Assembly: GCF_026015985.1 (NCBI RefSeq)
Contig: NZ_CP110389.1
Location: 2,078,001 to 2,142,000 of the forward strand
DNA length: 64,000 nt
Direction of reading: 5' to 3'
Source: Rhodopseudomonas sp. P2A-2r
GTDB taxonomy: Bacteria; Pseudomonadota; Alphaproteobacteria; Rhizobiales; Xanthobacteraceae
Of the stretch, positions 7,772-16,630 are shown one piece after another; within the stretch, counting starts at the first letter, position 1; every line of letters begins with the position of its first letter. The position numbers and the translations under genes are program-made. The notes beneath the pieces are model-generated. The model saw only the letters and a program-made list of their open reading frames with translations, had not been told where the DNA came from and made no database searches.

Positions 7772-9055
7772 TTACTCGTCCTTTTCGCCCTGCTCATACA
7801 ATGCCTCGCGGCCGATACGGTCGAGGCAGAGTTCGGCGGTCCAGGGCAGCATCAGCGCGCCGCAGCGGCTGTCGCGATAGATGCGCTCCAGCGGCAGCGT
7901 CTTCAGCATCGACTGGCCGCCGCAGGTGCGGATCGCCAATGCCGCGAGCTCGTTGGCGCCTTCCATCACCGAATACTGCGCGGCGTAGGCGCGCAGTACC
8001 TGCTCCTTGGTCGGATTGGCGCAGGCCTCGGTGACCGCCTGGAACCAGATCGACTTGATCTGCTCCAGCTTGATCTGCATCTGCGCCACCGCGATCTGCT
8101 TGGTCGGATACATCCGGCGCTTCACCGGCGGCATGCCCGGCACCTCACCGCGCAGATATCGGATGGTGAAGTCATAGGCGGCCTGGGCGAGGCCGACATA
8201 GGTCGGCGACAGCGTCAGGAACATGTGCGGCCAGCGCATCGCGGCCTGGAAGTAGACGCCGCGTGGCATCAGCGCCGCATCGTGCGGCACGAAAACGTCC
8301 TTGAAGATCAGCGTACGCGACACGGTGCCGCGCATACCCAGCGGATCCCAGTCGCCGACGACGGTGATGCCGGTGGACGTCGCCGGCAGCGCGAGATAGA
8401 GGGTGTTGCGGCGCGAGGCCTTTTCGCCCTCGACGGTCTCGGTGCACAGCACGCCGTAGTAATCGGCAAAGCCGGCCAGCGACGCAAAGATCTTCTTGCC
8501 GTTGACGATCCAGCCGCCTTCGACGGGCCTCGCTTCGGTGCCGAAGGCGACGCCGCCCGCGGCCGCTGCGCCGCCCTCCGAGAACGGCTGCGAATAGATC
8601 GCGCCGTCATCGACGATGCGTTTGTAGTGGATGGCGCGGCGCGCCTCATGCGCGGCGCGCGTCTCGGCATCCATGTCGAGATCGTCGGCCAGCGGTCCGG
8701 ACCACAGGGTCGAGCAGACGTGCATGTTCCAGGTCAGCGCGGTGGCGCCGCAATAGCGGCCGATTTCGGCCGCGGCCAGCGAATAGGTCTGGTAGCCGGC
8801 GCCCGAACCGCCATTGGCCTTCGGAATCGAGATGCCGAGCAGTCCGGCCTTGTGCAGGTCCTTGTAGTTCTCCATCGGGAACGTGGCTTCGCGATCCCAC
8901 TTGTCGGCGCGGCCCGCAAAGCGCGATTGCGCCAGTTCGCGTGCCCTGGCAATCAATCCGGCCTGCTCGTCATCGAGCCGGTAGGCCTTGGGATCGAACA
9001 TCGGTCGGTCGAGCACGATGCCGTCGAGGTCGAGTTTTGCAGCAGGCATGTTCAT
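7772..9055 (-). CDS. acyl-CoA dehydrogenase family protein
   Basis: 427 residues with the acyl-CoA dehydrogenase fold. The N-terminal helical domain includes GLLGISIPKANGGSGAGYQT, the middle beta domain has GWIVNGKKIFASLAGFADYYG, and the C-terminal domain has KQIAVAQMQIKLEQIKS and ERIYRDSRCGALMLPWT. Family members are FAD enzymes that introduce an alpha,beta double bond into acyl-CoAs; some relatives are flavin monooxygenases (DszC/HpaH group). The canonical catalytic glutamate is not obvious at the expected IYRD(S)R region, so a non-dehydrogenase role is possible. The ATG at 9055 overlaps the stop of the alpha/beta hydrolase gene as ATGA, so the two are coupled. It probably belongs to the operon running from 9864 to 3805. 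Confidence 0.8.
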   Translation of the reverse strand: MNMPAAKLDLDGIVLDRPMFDPKAYRLDDEQAGLIARARELAQSRFAGRADKWDREATFPMENYKDLHKAGLLGISIPKANGGSGAGYQTYSLAAAEIGRYCGATALTWNMHVCSTLWSGPLADDLDMDAETRAAHEARRAIHYKRIVDDGAIYSQPFSEGGAAAAGGVAFGTEARPVEGGWIVNGKKIFASLAGFADYYGVLCTETVEGEKASRRNTLYLALPATSTGITVVGDWDPLGMRGTVSRTLIFKDVFVPHDAALMPRGVYFQAAMRWPHMFLTLSPTYVGLAQAAYDFTIRYLRGEVPGMPPVKRRMYPTKQIAVAQMQIKLEQIKSIWFQAVTEACANPTKEQVLRAYAAQYSVMEGANELAALAIRTCGGQSMLKTLPLERIYRDSRCGALMLPWTAELCLDRIGREALYEQGEKDE

Positions 9056-9864
9056 GAGGATGACCCCGAAAGGTTGTGGCTGGTGGACAGGAAATCGGCG
9101 AGCACTTCGTTGAATTCATGGGGCCGCTCGAAACTGGCGAGATGGCCGACGCCTTCGAGCTCGACATAGGTCGAACCTTTCACGACACCGGCCATCTTCG
9201 CCATCGTCTTGGCCGGTGCGTTGTTGTCCTTCGAGCCCGCCAGCAGCAGCGTCGGCACCTCGATGTCGGCGAGGTTCTTGCGCAGGTCGAAGCCGATCAT
9301 CGCCTTCATCGAGGAGCGATAGGTTTCGGGCTTGACCGAGGCCATGCAGTCGCGGGCCAGCGCAATGCCCGCAGGATCGGCGTCGTCGCCGATCAGGCCC
9401 TGCACCAGCGTCGGGGCCATCGACACCATGGTCTCGCCGCGGTCGAGCGGACCGAGCCGGGCGTCGAGGAAATTCTTCTGCCATTCGCCGTCGGAGCTGC
9501 CGAAGGCCGACGTGGTCTGCGCCAGCACGACGGCGCCGGCGAGGTCGGGATATGTCACCAGGAACTGCTGGACGATCATGCCGCCGATCGAATGCCCGAC
9601 CAGCACCGGTTTGACGGCGCCGACCTGCTGCAGGAAATCGCGCAGGGCGTCGGCGAGCGTCGGCATGTTGGCGGCGGTGGGCAACGGTGCGGAGCCGCCA
9701 TAGCCGGGCATGTCCCAGCCGATGGCGTGATAGCGGTCGCCGAAGGCCTCGATCTGGCTGCACCAGCCGCGCCCCGCGCCGCCGATGCCGTGCAGGAAAA
9801 CCAGGGGCGGCAATGATGCATCGCCGGCCGCCTGATAGCCGAAGCGGCCGTCCTTCGTCGTCAT
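9052..9864 (-). CDS. alpha/beta hydrolase
   Basis: About 270 residues with the classical alpha/beta hydrolase layout: oxyanion-hole LHGIGGAGRGW, GWDMPGYGGS, nucleophile elbow GHSIGG (Ser), an acid-region Asp around AGSKDNNAP, and C-terminal catalytic GVGHLASFERP (His). The cofactor-free family includes esterases, enol-lactonases, C-C bond hydrolases and N-formylmaleamate deformylase (NicD). A ring-opening or thioester-hydrolysing role in this pathway is plausible but unproven. I chose ATG 9864 (MTTKDGRFGY); TTG 9906 or GTG 9882 are alternatives. It is the first gene of a minus-strand operon with the acyl-CoA dehydrogenase (ATGA overlap), with the AT-rich box 9949-9962 upstream. Confidence 0.8.
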   Translation of the reverse strand: MTTKDGRFGYQAAGDASLPPLVFLHGIGGAGRGWCSQIEAFGDRYHAIGWDMPGYGGSAPLPTAANMPTLADALRDFLQQVGAVKPVLVGHSIGGMIVQQFLVTYPDLAGAVVLAQTTSAFGSSDGEWQKNFLDARLGPLDRGETMVSMAPTLVQGLIGDDADPAGIALARDCMASVKPETYRSSMKAMIGFDLRKNLADIEVPTLLLAGSKDNNAPAKTMAKMAGVVKGSTYVELEGVGHLASFERPHEFNEVLADFLSTSHNLSGSSS

Positions 9865-9948
9865 CGCTGCAGAGTCAGGCACGGCGGTCTCCCAGAGCTG
9901 TGGCAACGCATCGATCCTAGCAGGATGAATTTACATGAAAAGCGATAG

Positions 9949-9962
9949 TTTTAGACTTAAAA
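9949..9962. promoter_or_regulatory. MarR-type box upstream of the hydrolase operon
   Basis: TTTTAGACTTAAAA lies 85 bp before the start of the minus-strand alpha/beta hydrolase operon. It differs from the box TTTTAGGTTTAAAA at 10054-10067 in only a few central bases. The two boxes thus flank the divergent promoters of the hydrolase operon and the plus-strand acyl-CoA dehydrogenase, as expected for joint control. Confidence 0.5.
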
Positions 9963-10053
9963 GGCTAGTCGTTGCCTAGCGCCTAGGCATGCTGCGGCGC
10001 ACGAACGCGAGCCTTCGTCGTTGGAAAATGCGCGATGCCCTTGTCGAAAATCA

Positions 10054-10067
10054 TTTTAGGTTTAAAA
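10054..10067. promoter_or_regulatory. MarR-type box upstream of acyl-CoA dehydrogenase
   Basis: TTTTAGGTTTAAAA begins 45 bp before the start of the acyl-CoA dehydrogenase gene at 10099. The same 14 bases occur identically at 27696-27709, before the 2-aminobenzoate-CoA ligase-like gene. An exact repeat of an AT-rich 14-mer in two promoter regions of a high-GC genome is unlikely to be chance. Confidence 0.6.
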
Positions 10068-10098
10068 CAATTGGACAATGAACGCGGGAAATCCAACC

Positions 10099-11267
10099 AT
10101 GTCCGATCAATCGTTTTTGTCGTGGCCTTTTTTGACGATCATCACCGCAAGCTGTCTGCGGAGTTGTCGCAATGGGCTGTCGCCAATGTGCCGGCCCTCG
10201 TCGATCACCACGACGTCGATAGCTCGTGCAGGCGGCTGGTGCGCGCCATGGGCGACGCCGGCTGGCTGCGCGTCGCCGTACCGGCCAGCCATGGCGGGCT
10301 CTATCCGAGCTTCGACGTGCGCGCGCTGTGCCTGGTGCGCGAGACCCTGGCCTATGTCAGCGGGCTCGCCGACTTCTCCTTTGCGATGCAGGGGCTCGGC
10401 ACCGGGCCGATCAGCCTGTTCGGTTCGGACGAGACGAAGGCGCGCTATCTGCCGCGCGTCGCCAGGGGCGAGTCGATTGCCGCCTTCGCGCTCTCGGAAA
10501 CCGATGCCGGCTCCGACGTGGCGGCGATGACGACCTCGGCGGTGCCCGACGGTAACGACCACGTCCGCATCAACGGCGCCAAGACCTGGATTTCCAACGG
10601 CGGCATCGCCGACCATTATGTGGTGTTCGTGCGCACCGGCGAGGCCGGCAGCCGCGGCATCTCGGCCTTTGTCGTCGACGCGGATACGCCCGGCCTGACC
10701 ATTGCCGAGCGCATCGACGTGATCGCGCCGCATCCGCTGGCGACCCTGAAGTTCGAGGATTGCCGGGTGCCGCTGGCCAACCGCATCGGTAAAGATGGCG
10801 AAGGCTTCAAGGTCGCGATGGCGACGCTCGATGTGTTTCGCTCCACCGTTGGCGCGGCGGCGCTGGGACTGGGCCGTCGCGCACTCGACGAAGCGATCCA
10901 TCGCTCGGCGACGCGAAAAATGTTCGGTCACACGCTCGGCGACCTGCAACTCACGCAGGCTGGTCTTGCCGATATGGCGACCGATATCGACGCCTCCGCA
11001 TTGCTGATCTATCGCTCCGCCTGGACCAAGGACCAGGGCGCGCCGCGCATCACCCGCGAAGCCGCCATGGCCAAGATGTATGCCACCGAAGCGGCGCAGC
11101 GCGTGATCGACCGCGCCGTGCAGGTGTTCGGCGGCATGGGCGTGCAGTCGGGCGTCAAGGTCGAGGAGCTGTACCGCGAGATCCGCGCGCTGCGGATCTA
11201 TGAGGGCGCGACGGAAGTGCAGAAAGTCATCATCGGCCGCGACCTGATCAAGTCCGCGCAGGCATAG
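10099..11267 (+). CDS. acyl-CoA dehydrogenase, frameshifted near its start
   Basis: The gene encodes a clear acyl-CoA dehydrogenase: [15 protein letters not shown] (flavin/substrate loop), [100 protein letters not shown]. The last segment carries the ALRIYEG(A/T)xE signature of the catalytic C-terminal domain. ATG 10099, with GGGAA upstream, reads [11 protein letters not shown] and then loses frame at the T6 run 10128-10133; [15 protein letters not shown] continues one frame over. One extra T gives a 389-residue protein of normal length. It probably dehydrogenates the cyclic CoA intermediate of the pathway. A MarR-type box lies just upstream. Confidence 0.82.
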
Positions 11268-11292
11268 GCAGCGCAGTAAGCCTGCGCGGCGA

Positions 11293-12795
11293 TCAGGCGC
11301 CCGCGGCCTCCGCGGTGTAGCCGGGCGCCGAGGCCAGATAGCGCGCAAAGGCGTCGGCGTCGGGCGGTGAGAACTTTTCCGCCAGGGCGCCGCGCCGGTT
11401 GCGCGTGGCGCCCATGTCGGCGAGCAGTTCGTCGAGGTGCTTGAAGTGATAGGGGGCGACGCAAAGGCCGCCATAGATGCCTGCGGCGGGGCGTTCGACG
11501 CGCTTGAACTGAAGCATCATGTCCATGTTCTCGTACATCTCGGCCTTCGTCGGCTGCCGGGCGAGCTGCCCGTCCGCGTAACGCACCAGCCAGTTTGCGG
11601 CGATCTCTGCCGTCAGCACCGAACAGAAGCTGGAGTTGAAACCGACAAATCCCATGTCGGGCAGATCCGGATTGGCTATCACGCGGTACAGCCGGTACTG
11701 GCCGTCGGGCTGGATCAGCCTGTCGCGATATTCCTGCGGCAAGAAGGGCACGCCGAGCTTGAAGCCGATGGCCAGCACCGCGACATCGGCGTCGACGCGT
11801 TGGCCACCCGACATCACGATGGTCTTGCCGTCGTAGTGATCGAAGGTGCCGCGGATCGCCTTGATGCGTCCGTCGGCGACCATCGGGAAAAAGCCCGGCG
11901 TGGCAATCGGGACCGAGCAGTTGACGCCGTCCTCGATCCGCCCCTCCGGCACCATGTCGCATTTCTTGAGTTTCAGCTGCGCCTTCAGCAGCGCTTCCAG
12001 CCCGCGCCAATTAGCCCAGATGAACGGCTTGGCGATGGCATGGTTGATCCGCGACAGCGCGCTCAATCCCCAGCCGCGGAACATCTCCTCCTGCGCGCGG
12101 ATATAGAGGATGCGCTTGAAGTTGATCAGGCCGCCGATGAAATAAGGAATGCGCCAGACCGGCTCGCGATAGACGAAGGTGACGGCGCTGGCGCCGGCAT
12201 GGACCGACTGTACGGCGATATCGGTGGCCGATTTCGAGCCGCCGAGCACGACGATCTTCCTGCCTTTGACGATCGACGGATCGGTATGTTCCGCCGAATG
12301 CAGGATGACGCCGCCACCGGCCTTGAATGCGTCTTCGCCGGGATGGTGCAGTTCCTTGCGCTCGTTGAACTGTCCAGTGCAGACCGCCACAAAATCGAAG
12401 GTTTCGTGCGTGGCGTTGCAGGCTGCATCGCGGATCTCCAGCCTCCAGCCGGGCTGGCCATCGTCGCGGCGGTTCATGCTGACGACGGTTGTCCTGAAAC
12501 GCATCAGCGGGATCAGATTGTAGTCGCGTGCGTAGTCGGTCAGATAGGCGTGGACCTGCGGCCCCTTGGGCCATTCCGGATAGCTCGCCGGCATCGGCTT
12601 GTCGGTGAAGCGATAGAGCTCCTTGGGGCTCTGCGTCTGCACGCCGGGATATGAGCGGGCCGGCTCCCAGACGCCGCCGAGGTCGCCGCTCCGTTCCAGC
12701 ACGGTCACCTTGTGTCCGCTTGCTCCGAAGGATTTGGCGGCGGCGAGGCCGGCGATCCCGGCGCCGATGACGCAAACGTTCTTCTGTCTGACCAT
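11293..12795 (-). CDS. FAD/NADPH-dependent monooxygenase (FMO/BVMO-like)
   Basis: 500 residues. The N-terminal FAD motif is GAGIAGLAAAKSFGASG, followed by GGVWEPARSYPGVQTQSPKELYRF, typical of flavin-containing monooxygenases and Baeyer-Villiger enzymes. A second dinucleotide site, VVLGGSKSATDIAVQSV, would bind NADPH, and AVLAIGFK is the usual late FAD contact. The BVMO fingerprint FxGxxxHxxxW is not intact: VCTGQFNERKELHHPGEDAF occupies that place. N- or S-oxygenation is therefore as likely as ring expansion. The ATG at 12795 is clear. It is downstream of, and co-oriented with, a cupin gene (gap ~110 bp), so the two probably form one unit, perhaps controlled by the divergent AraC-type gene. 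Confidence 0.8.
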   Translation of the reverse strand: MVRQKNVCVIGAGIAGLAAAKSFGASGHKVTVLERSGDLGGVWEPARSYPGVQTQSPKELYRFTDKPMPASYPEWPKGPQVHAYLTDYARDYNLIPLMRFRTTVVSMNRRDDGQPGWRLEIRDAACNATHETFDFVAVCTGQFNERKELHHPGEDAFKAGGGVILHSAEHTDPSIVKGRKIVVLGGSKSATDIAVQSVHAGASAVTFVYREPVWRIPYFIGGLINFKRILYIRAQEEMFRGWGLSALSRINHAIAKPFIWANWRGLEALLKAQLKLKKCDMVPEGRIEDGVNCSVPIATPGFFPMVADGRIKAIRGTFDHYDGKTIVMSGGQRVDADVAVLAIGFKLGVPFLPQEYRDRLIQPDGQYRLYRVIANPDLPDMGFVGFNSSFCSVLTAEIAANWLVRYADGQLARQPTKAEMYENMDMMLQFKRVERPAAGIYGGLCVAPYHFKHLDELLADMGATRNRRGALAEKFSPPDADAFARYLASAPGYTAEAAGA

Positions 12796-12907
12796 GGCTC
12801 GTCTCCTGTTGATGCGGCGGCTGATCGAAGGCGTGCGGTCTCACGCACGCAGCCGCAAGCTGCGCGCCGTCCGCATCATGTGAAAGCGAGGTGCGGGCTG
12901 CTGAGCC

Positions 12908-13357
12908 CTAGTCGTTGGCTTCGGGTGGCAGGAAGTTCACTTCATGCTCGGCCGAGACGCGCACGATGGCTTCGATGTCGCTCATGTTGTGCAGCTGCTT
13001 GAACAGCGCTTCGAGCTTCTGTGTCGGCGAGACCCAGAACAAGGCGCGGGCGGGCTTGTCCGACTTGTTGAAGTAACCGTGCGGAATGCCGCGCGGCAGC
13101 CGCACCAGATCGCCCGCGGAGGCGCGGACCCACTCGCCGTCGAGCTTGAGGTCGAGCACGCCTTCCTGCACCAGGATGAATTCTTCCTGGGTGGGATGGA
13201 TATGCACCGGCACGAACTGGCCGGGATCGCTGTTGGTCTCGAAGGCAAAGGTGGAGTCGGTCACGGCCTTCGGGAAATAGACCTGCCCGAGAATATTCCA
13301 CGTGGTGCCGCCATATCCTGTGCCGTTCAGGGTGATGCCTTTTTCGAGTGCCGCCAT
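12908..13357 (-). CDS. small cupin protein, copy 1
   Basis: 149 residues starting at ATG 13357 with AGGGAG upstream; the longer upstream frame lacks a ribosome site. The single cupin barrel has motif 1, HIHPTQEEFILVQEG, and motif 2, GDLVRLPRGIPHGYFN. All four usual metal ligands (His, His, Glu, His) are therefore present. The C-terminal tail is NFLPPEA. A close paralogue lies at 20688-21143. Such cupins are metal-dependent dioxygenases, isomerases or, without an enzymatic role, ligand sensors. Its position before the FAD monooxygenase suggests action on a hydroxylated aromatic product. No specific reaction can be assigned. Confidence 0.85.
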   Translation of the reverse strand: MAALEKGITLNGTGYGGTTWNILGQVYFPKAVTDSTFAFETNSDPGQFVPVHIHPTQEEFILVQEGVLDLKLDGEWVRASAGDLVRLPRGIPHGYFNKSDKPARALFWVSPTQKLEALFKQLHNMSDIEAIVRVSAEHEVNFLPPEAND

Positions 13358-13614
13358 GATCTGCTCCCTTTTGATGCCTGCCGCGATGCTGCGTAACTTG
13401 GGCACCGGTTTCAAGCCACTGAACGAATCCGCGATCCGCACGACGAAATAATTACAGGCATAGGCGAGGGGGCAGGCGTGCTGCGCTGCACACCCGATTT
13501 GCAGGCAGAGACTGCGCATTCGTTGTGCGGCACGGCAATTTTTTCGGCGGCGCGCCGGCTATGCGGCGTGACACGACATGGCTAGGCTGGTCGCCAAGTA
13601 CACGGGATCGGATA

Positions 13615-14642
13615 ATGGTGTTGGACGCAGCCATATCGAGCACTACCCGACCGACCCGCGCCGCGAGGCTTGCGGCCTTCTCCCGCGTTTTTACCTCGGA
13701 CGTCGATGAGGCCGCGGAGTCCATTGGACGCATCTTCTGTCCCCATGCGCTGGACCCGTTGCAGCGCTCATGGCCGGATTTTCACGCGCAGCACAATTGC
13801 GCGGCGTTCAATGGCTTCTCGGTGAACTACGTGTCCTACGGCGGTTCCGTTGCGATCGATCCGGGCTGCCTCGATCGCTTCTTTTGTTGCAGATCCCGCT
13901 GCAGGGTGCCGCGCGGATCGATACGGGCGGACGGACGATCGAGGTGTCGGCAGGGCAATCCGGGTCGTTGCTGTCGCCGACCATGCCGACACAGATGGTC
14001 TGGCACGACGATTGCGCCAAGCTGATCCTGCTGGTCGAGCGACGGCTGGTCGAGGAGCGCGCGGCAGCGCTGGCGGAAAAGCCAGGGATCGCCATCGAAT
14101 TCGATCCCCAGGTCGATCTGAATACGCCGTTCGGCGCCGCGCTCTGCTCCCAGATCGAATATCTCGTCGATCTCGCCGAGCACTGCGGGCCGGGGCGTCA
14201 GCTCCCGCCGACGATCACGGCGACACTGCGCGACTCCCTCATTGGATTGCTGCTCACCGGCCAGCGAAATACACTCACCGATCATATCGACCGCATCCCG
14301 GTGCGCGTCGGCCCGCTGCCGTCGGTGCTGAGAAAGGCCCGGGACTATCTCGAGGCCCATGCGACCGAGCCGCTCGACCTTGACCGGCTGGCGCGTGCCG
14401 CAGGCATCGGCATACGGTCGCTGCAGATCGGTTTTCAAAAGCACTTCGGCGTGTCGATTTCGGATGCGCTGCGCGATATCCGGCTGAGCCTGTTAAACGC
14501 CCGCTTATTGCGCGCCGCGCCGGGCGAGCGCGTGATCGACATGGCCTTTGAACTCGGCTTCACCCATCCAAGCCGGATGGCCGAGGTCTACCGTTCCCGT
14601 TACGGCGAGAGCCCGTCGGAGACGCTGCGCCGCAGCCGCTAG
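13615..14642 (+). CDS. AraC-family regulator with AraC_binding_2 domain, frameshifted
   Basis: The N-terminal ~200 residues match the AraC_binding_2 sensory domain (VFTSDVDEAAE, FNGFSVNYVSYG, IPLQGAARIDTGG, SPTMPTQMVWHDDCAKLIL). The C-terminal ~105 residues carry the two AraC helix-turn-helix motifs (LDRLARAAGIGIRSLQIGFQKHFG and VIDMAFELGFTHPSRMAEVYRSRYGESPSETL). The frame breaks at the T4 run 13882-13885; one more T joins DRFF to LLQIPLQG and gives 342 residues. ATG 13615 is chosen. It is divergent from the cupin/FAD-monooxygenase unit and upstream of the SDR, so it may control either in response to an aromatic ligand. If the deletion is real the gene is a pseudogene. Confidence 0.8.
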
Positions 14643-14674
14643 CATCAGGCCGATCCGGCGCTTTCTTGCAAAAG

Positions 14675-14688
14675 CTTGAAGTTTAAAA
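14675..14688. promoter_or_regulatory. MarR-type box upstream of the SDR
   Basis: CTTGAAGTTTAAAA starts 57 bp before the SDR gene (14732). It matches the box TTTTAGGTTTAAAA at 11 of 14 positions and shares the right half TTTAAAA exactly. Together with the other boxes this would place the SDR and enoyl-CoA hydratase under the same regulator. Confidence 0.45.
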
Positions 14689-14731
14689 TAATATCCGGAC
14701 AGGCTCATGGCGGGCCTGCGGAAGGTCTCGC

Positions 14732-15492
14732 ATGTCTGGATTGTCTCGCTCCTCCCACGCGCTGGTCACCGGCGGCGGTCGCGGCATCGGTCGCGCTATC
14801 GCAGCGTCGCTGGTGAATGCGGGTGCCACGGTGACGGTCATGGGCCGCAACCGCGCCGTGCTCGACGAGGTCGTCGCCGCCGGCGATGCACATTTCGCCG
14901 CGGTTGCCGACGTGTCGGACCAGGCGGCGATCAGTGCGGCGCTGGCATTGGTGGCGGCGCGTCAGCCCATCGACATCCTGGTGGCCAATGCCGGTGCGGC
15001 CGAGTCCGCGCCCTTTCTGAAATCCGATGCCGCGCTGTTCCAGCGCATGATGGACGTCAACTTCATGGGGTGGTCCATGCCGCCCATGCCGTCCTGCCGG
15101 GCATGCGCGAGCGCGGGCATGGCCGCATCGTCGCGGTGGCCTCGACCGCCGGCCTCAAGGGCTACGCCTATGTCAGCGCCTACAGCGCCGCCAAGCACGC
15201 CGTCGTCGGCCTGGTGCGCTCACTGGCGCTGGAAGTGGCGAAGAACGGCGTCACCGTGAACGCGGTTTGCCCGGGCTTCACCGAGACCGATCTGCTCGCC
15301 GGCAGCATCGACAACATCATGAGCAAGACCGGCCGCACCCGCGAGCAGGCAGTGGCGGAACTTGCAAAACACAACCCGCAGGGCCGCCTCGTCACCCCGC
15401 AGGAAGTTGCCGACGCGGTGCTGTGGTTGTGCGGCCCCGGCGCCGGTTCGATCACCGGGCAGGCCATCGCGGTGGCCGGCGGCGAAATCTGA
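14732..15492 (+). CDS. short-chain dehydrogenase/reductase, frameshifted
   Basis: The classical SDR motifs are all visible: cofactor-binding [16 protein letters not shown], the active-site YSAAK (Tyr/Lys) and [11 protein letters not shown], ending [13 protein letters not shown]. The first half (to ...MMDVNFMG) and the second half ([20 protein letters not shown]...) lie in different frames, joined at the G4 run 15067-15070; one extra G gives a 253-residue protein of normal length. SDRs of this sort oxidise or reduce 3-hydroxy/3-ketoacyl-CoA or alicyclic alcohols with NAD(P). It is followed after 32 bp by enoyl-CoA hydratase, so the two probably form an operon acting on the CoA-bound ring. Confidence 0.82.
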
Positions 15493-15524
15493 TCCATCAA
15501 CAAGAAGCATCGCAGGGAGCCCTC

Positions 15525-16361
15525 ATGCAAAAGTTCGCCAATCCGGTCACGCTGCCGCTGATCGACTATACGCCGCAACATTTTCTGCTCGCGGTGGTCG
15601 ACGGCATCGCCACGGTGACGCTGAACCGGCCGGAGCGGAAGAACCCGCTGACCTTCCAGAGCTACCGTGAACTGACCGATTTCTTCCGCGCCTGCGCCAT
15701 GGACGACAGCGTCAAGTGCATCGTGGTCACCGGCGCCGGCGGCAATTTCTCGTCGGGCGGCGACGTGTTCGAGATCATCGGCCCGCTGGTACAGATGAAC
15801 ACCAAGGACCTCACCGCCTTCACCCGGATGACCGGCGATCTGGTCAAGGCGATGCGTGGCTGCCCGCAGCCGGTGATCGCCGCGGTGGAGGGCATCTGCG
15901 CCGGCGCCGGCGCCATCATGGCGATGGCCTCCGACCTGCGACTCGCCGCAACCGGCGCCAAGGTCGGCTTCCTGTTCAACAAGGTCGGGCTTGCGGGCTG
16001 CGACATGGGCGCCTGCGCGATCCTGCCGCGCATCATCGGTCAGTCCCGGGCCTCGGAGCTGCTTTATACCGGTCGCTTCATGACGGCCGAGGAGGGCGAG
16101 CGCTGGGGCTTCTTCAGCCGCATCGTGTCGCCGGAGCAGGTGCTCGGCCAGGCGCAGCTGCTCGCAAGACAGATCTCCGAAGGCCCGACCTTCGCCAACA
16201 CCATGACCAAGCGCATGCTGGCGATGGAATGGGCGATGTCGGTGGAGGAGGCGATCGAAGCCGAGGCGGTGGCGCAGGCGTTGTGCATGACCACCGAGGA
16301 CTTCGCCCGCGCCTTCGAGGCGTTTTCCAACAAGGTGAAGCCGCAGTTTCAAGGCAATTGA
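15525..16361 (+). CDS. enoyl-CoA hydratase/isomerase family protein
   Basis: 278 residues, ATG 15525 with CAGGGAG upstream. The crotonase fold signatures are present: [20 protein letters not shown], the oxyanion loop [12 protein letters not shown], and [45 protein letters not shown]. The FxxKVGL and GCDMGA parts replace the glutamates of standard hydratases, so hydratase, hydrolase or isomerase activity are all open. A conserved C-terminal [15 protein letters not shown] completes the family. It directly follows the SDR and precedes the 2-aminobenzoyl-CoA monooxygenase/reductase-like gene on the same strand, so it likely acts on cyclohexenoyl-CoA-type intermediates from that enzyme. Confidence 0.85.
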   Translation: MQKFANPVTLPLIDYTPQHFLLAVVDGIATVTLNRPERKNPLTFQSYRELTDFFRACAMDDSVKCIVVTGAGGNFSSGGDVFEIIGPLVQMNTKDLTAFTRMTGDLVKAMRGCPQPVIAAVEGICAGAGAIMAMASDLRLAATGAKVGFLFNKVGLAGCDMGACAILPRIIGQSRASELLYTGRFMTAEEGERWGFFSRIVSPEQVLGQAQLLARQISEGPTFANTMTKRMLAMEWAMSVEEAIEAEAVAQALCMTTEDFARAFEAFSNKVKPQFQGN

Positions 16362-16369
16362 CGCACTTG

Positions 16370-16413
16370 TCCCGGACGCGGCGCGGCACCCTTGTGCCGC
16401 TCCGCGTCCGGGA
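16370..16413. other. strong 19-bp hairpin after enoyl-CoA hydratase
   Basis: The arms TCCCGGACGCGGCGCGGCA and TGCCGCTCCGCGTCCGGGA pair at 18 of 19 positions around a CCCTTG loop, eight bases after the stop codon. There is no U tract, so it is not a standard intrinsic terminator. It may stabilise the 3' end of the SDR-hydratase mRNA or belong to the dispersed repeats. Confidence 0.5.
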
Positions 16414-16582
16414 CCGTACCAAGCGCCGGCGTTTCGGACGGCCTCGGCTCTGCGGAGCACTACGCTGCCTTCGGCAGCGCATTGCGCCGCATCCGGGGCA
16501 GAAACATTCCGCCGGCAGGGGCCGCGATTTGATCTGGGTCAAAAGGCGCCGGCTGCCGCGCAAACGGGCTTGCGCCTAATTA

Positions 16583-16596
16583 CTTTAAGGTTAAAG
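16583..16596. promoter_or_regulatory. palindromic MarR-type box upstream of the fused monooxygenase
   Basis: CTTTAAGGTTAAAG is an inverted repeat with perfect 6-bp arms (CTTTAA/TTAAAG) and a two-base centre, 35 bp before the start codon at 16631. It is the most symmetrical of the boxes in this locus and defines the likely half-site. The position is suitable for repression at the core promoter. Confidence 0.6.
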
Positions 16597-16630
16597 TATC
16601 TCGTCTGAAGCTCAGGACGCGGAGATTGTT

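Noticed and set aside
10035..10127. extended in-frame N-terminus of the acyl-CoA dehydrogenase from ATG 10035
   Set aside because: It would run through the MarR-type box and gives a non-homologous start. The neighbouring frame from ATG 10099 with its ribosome site, joined at the T6 run, fits the family.
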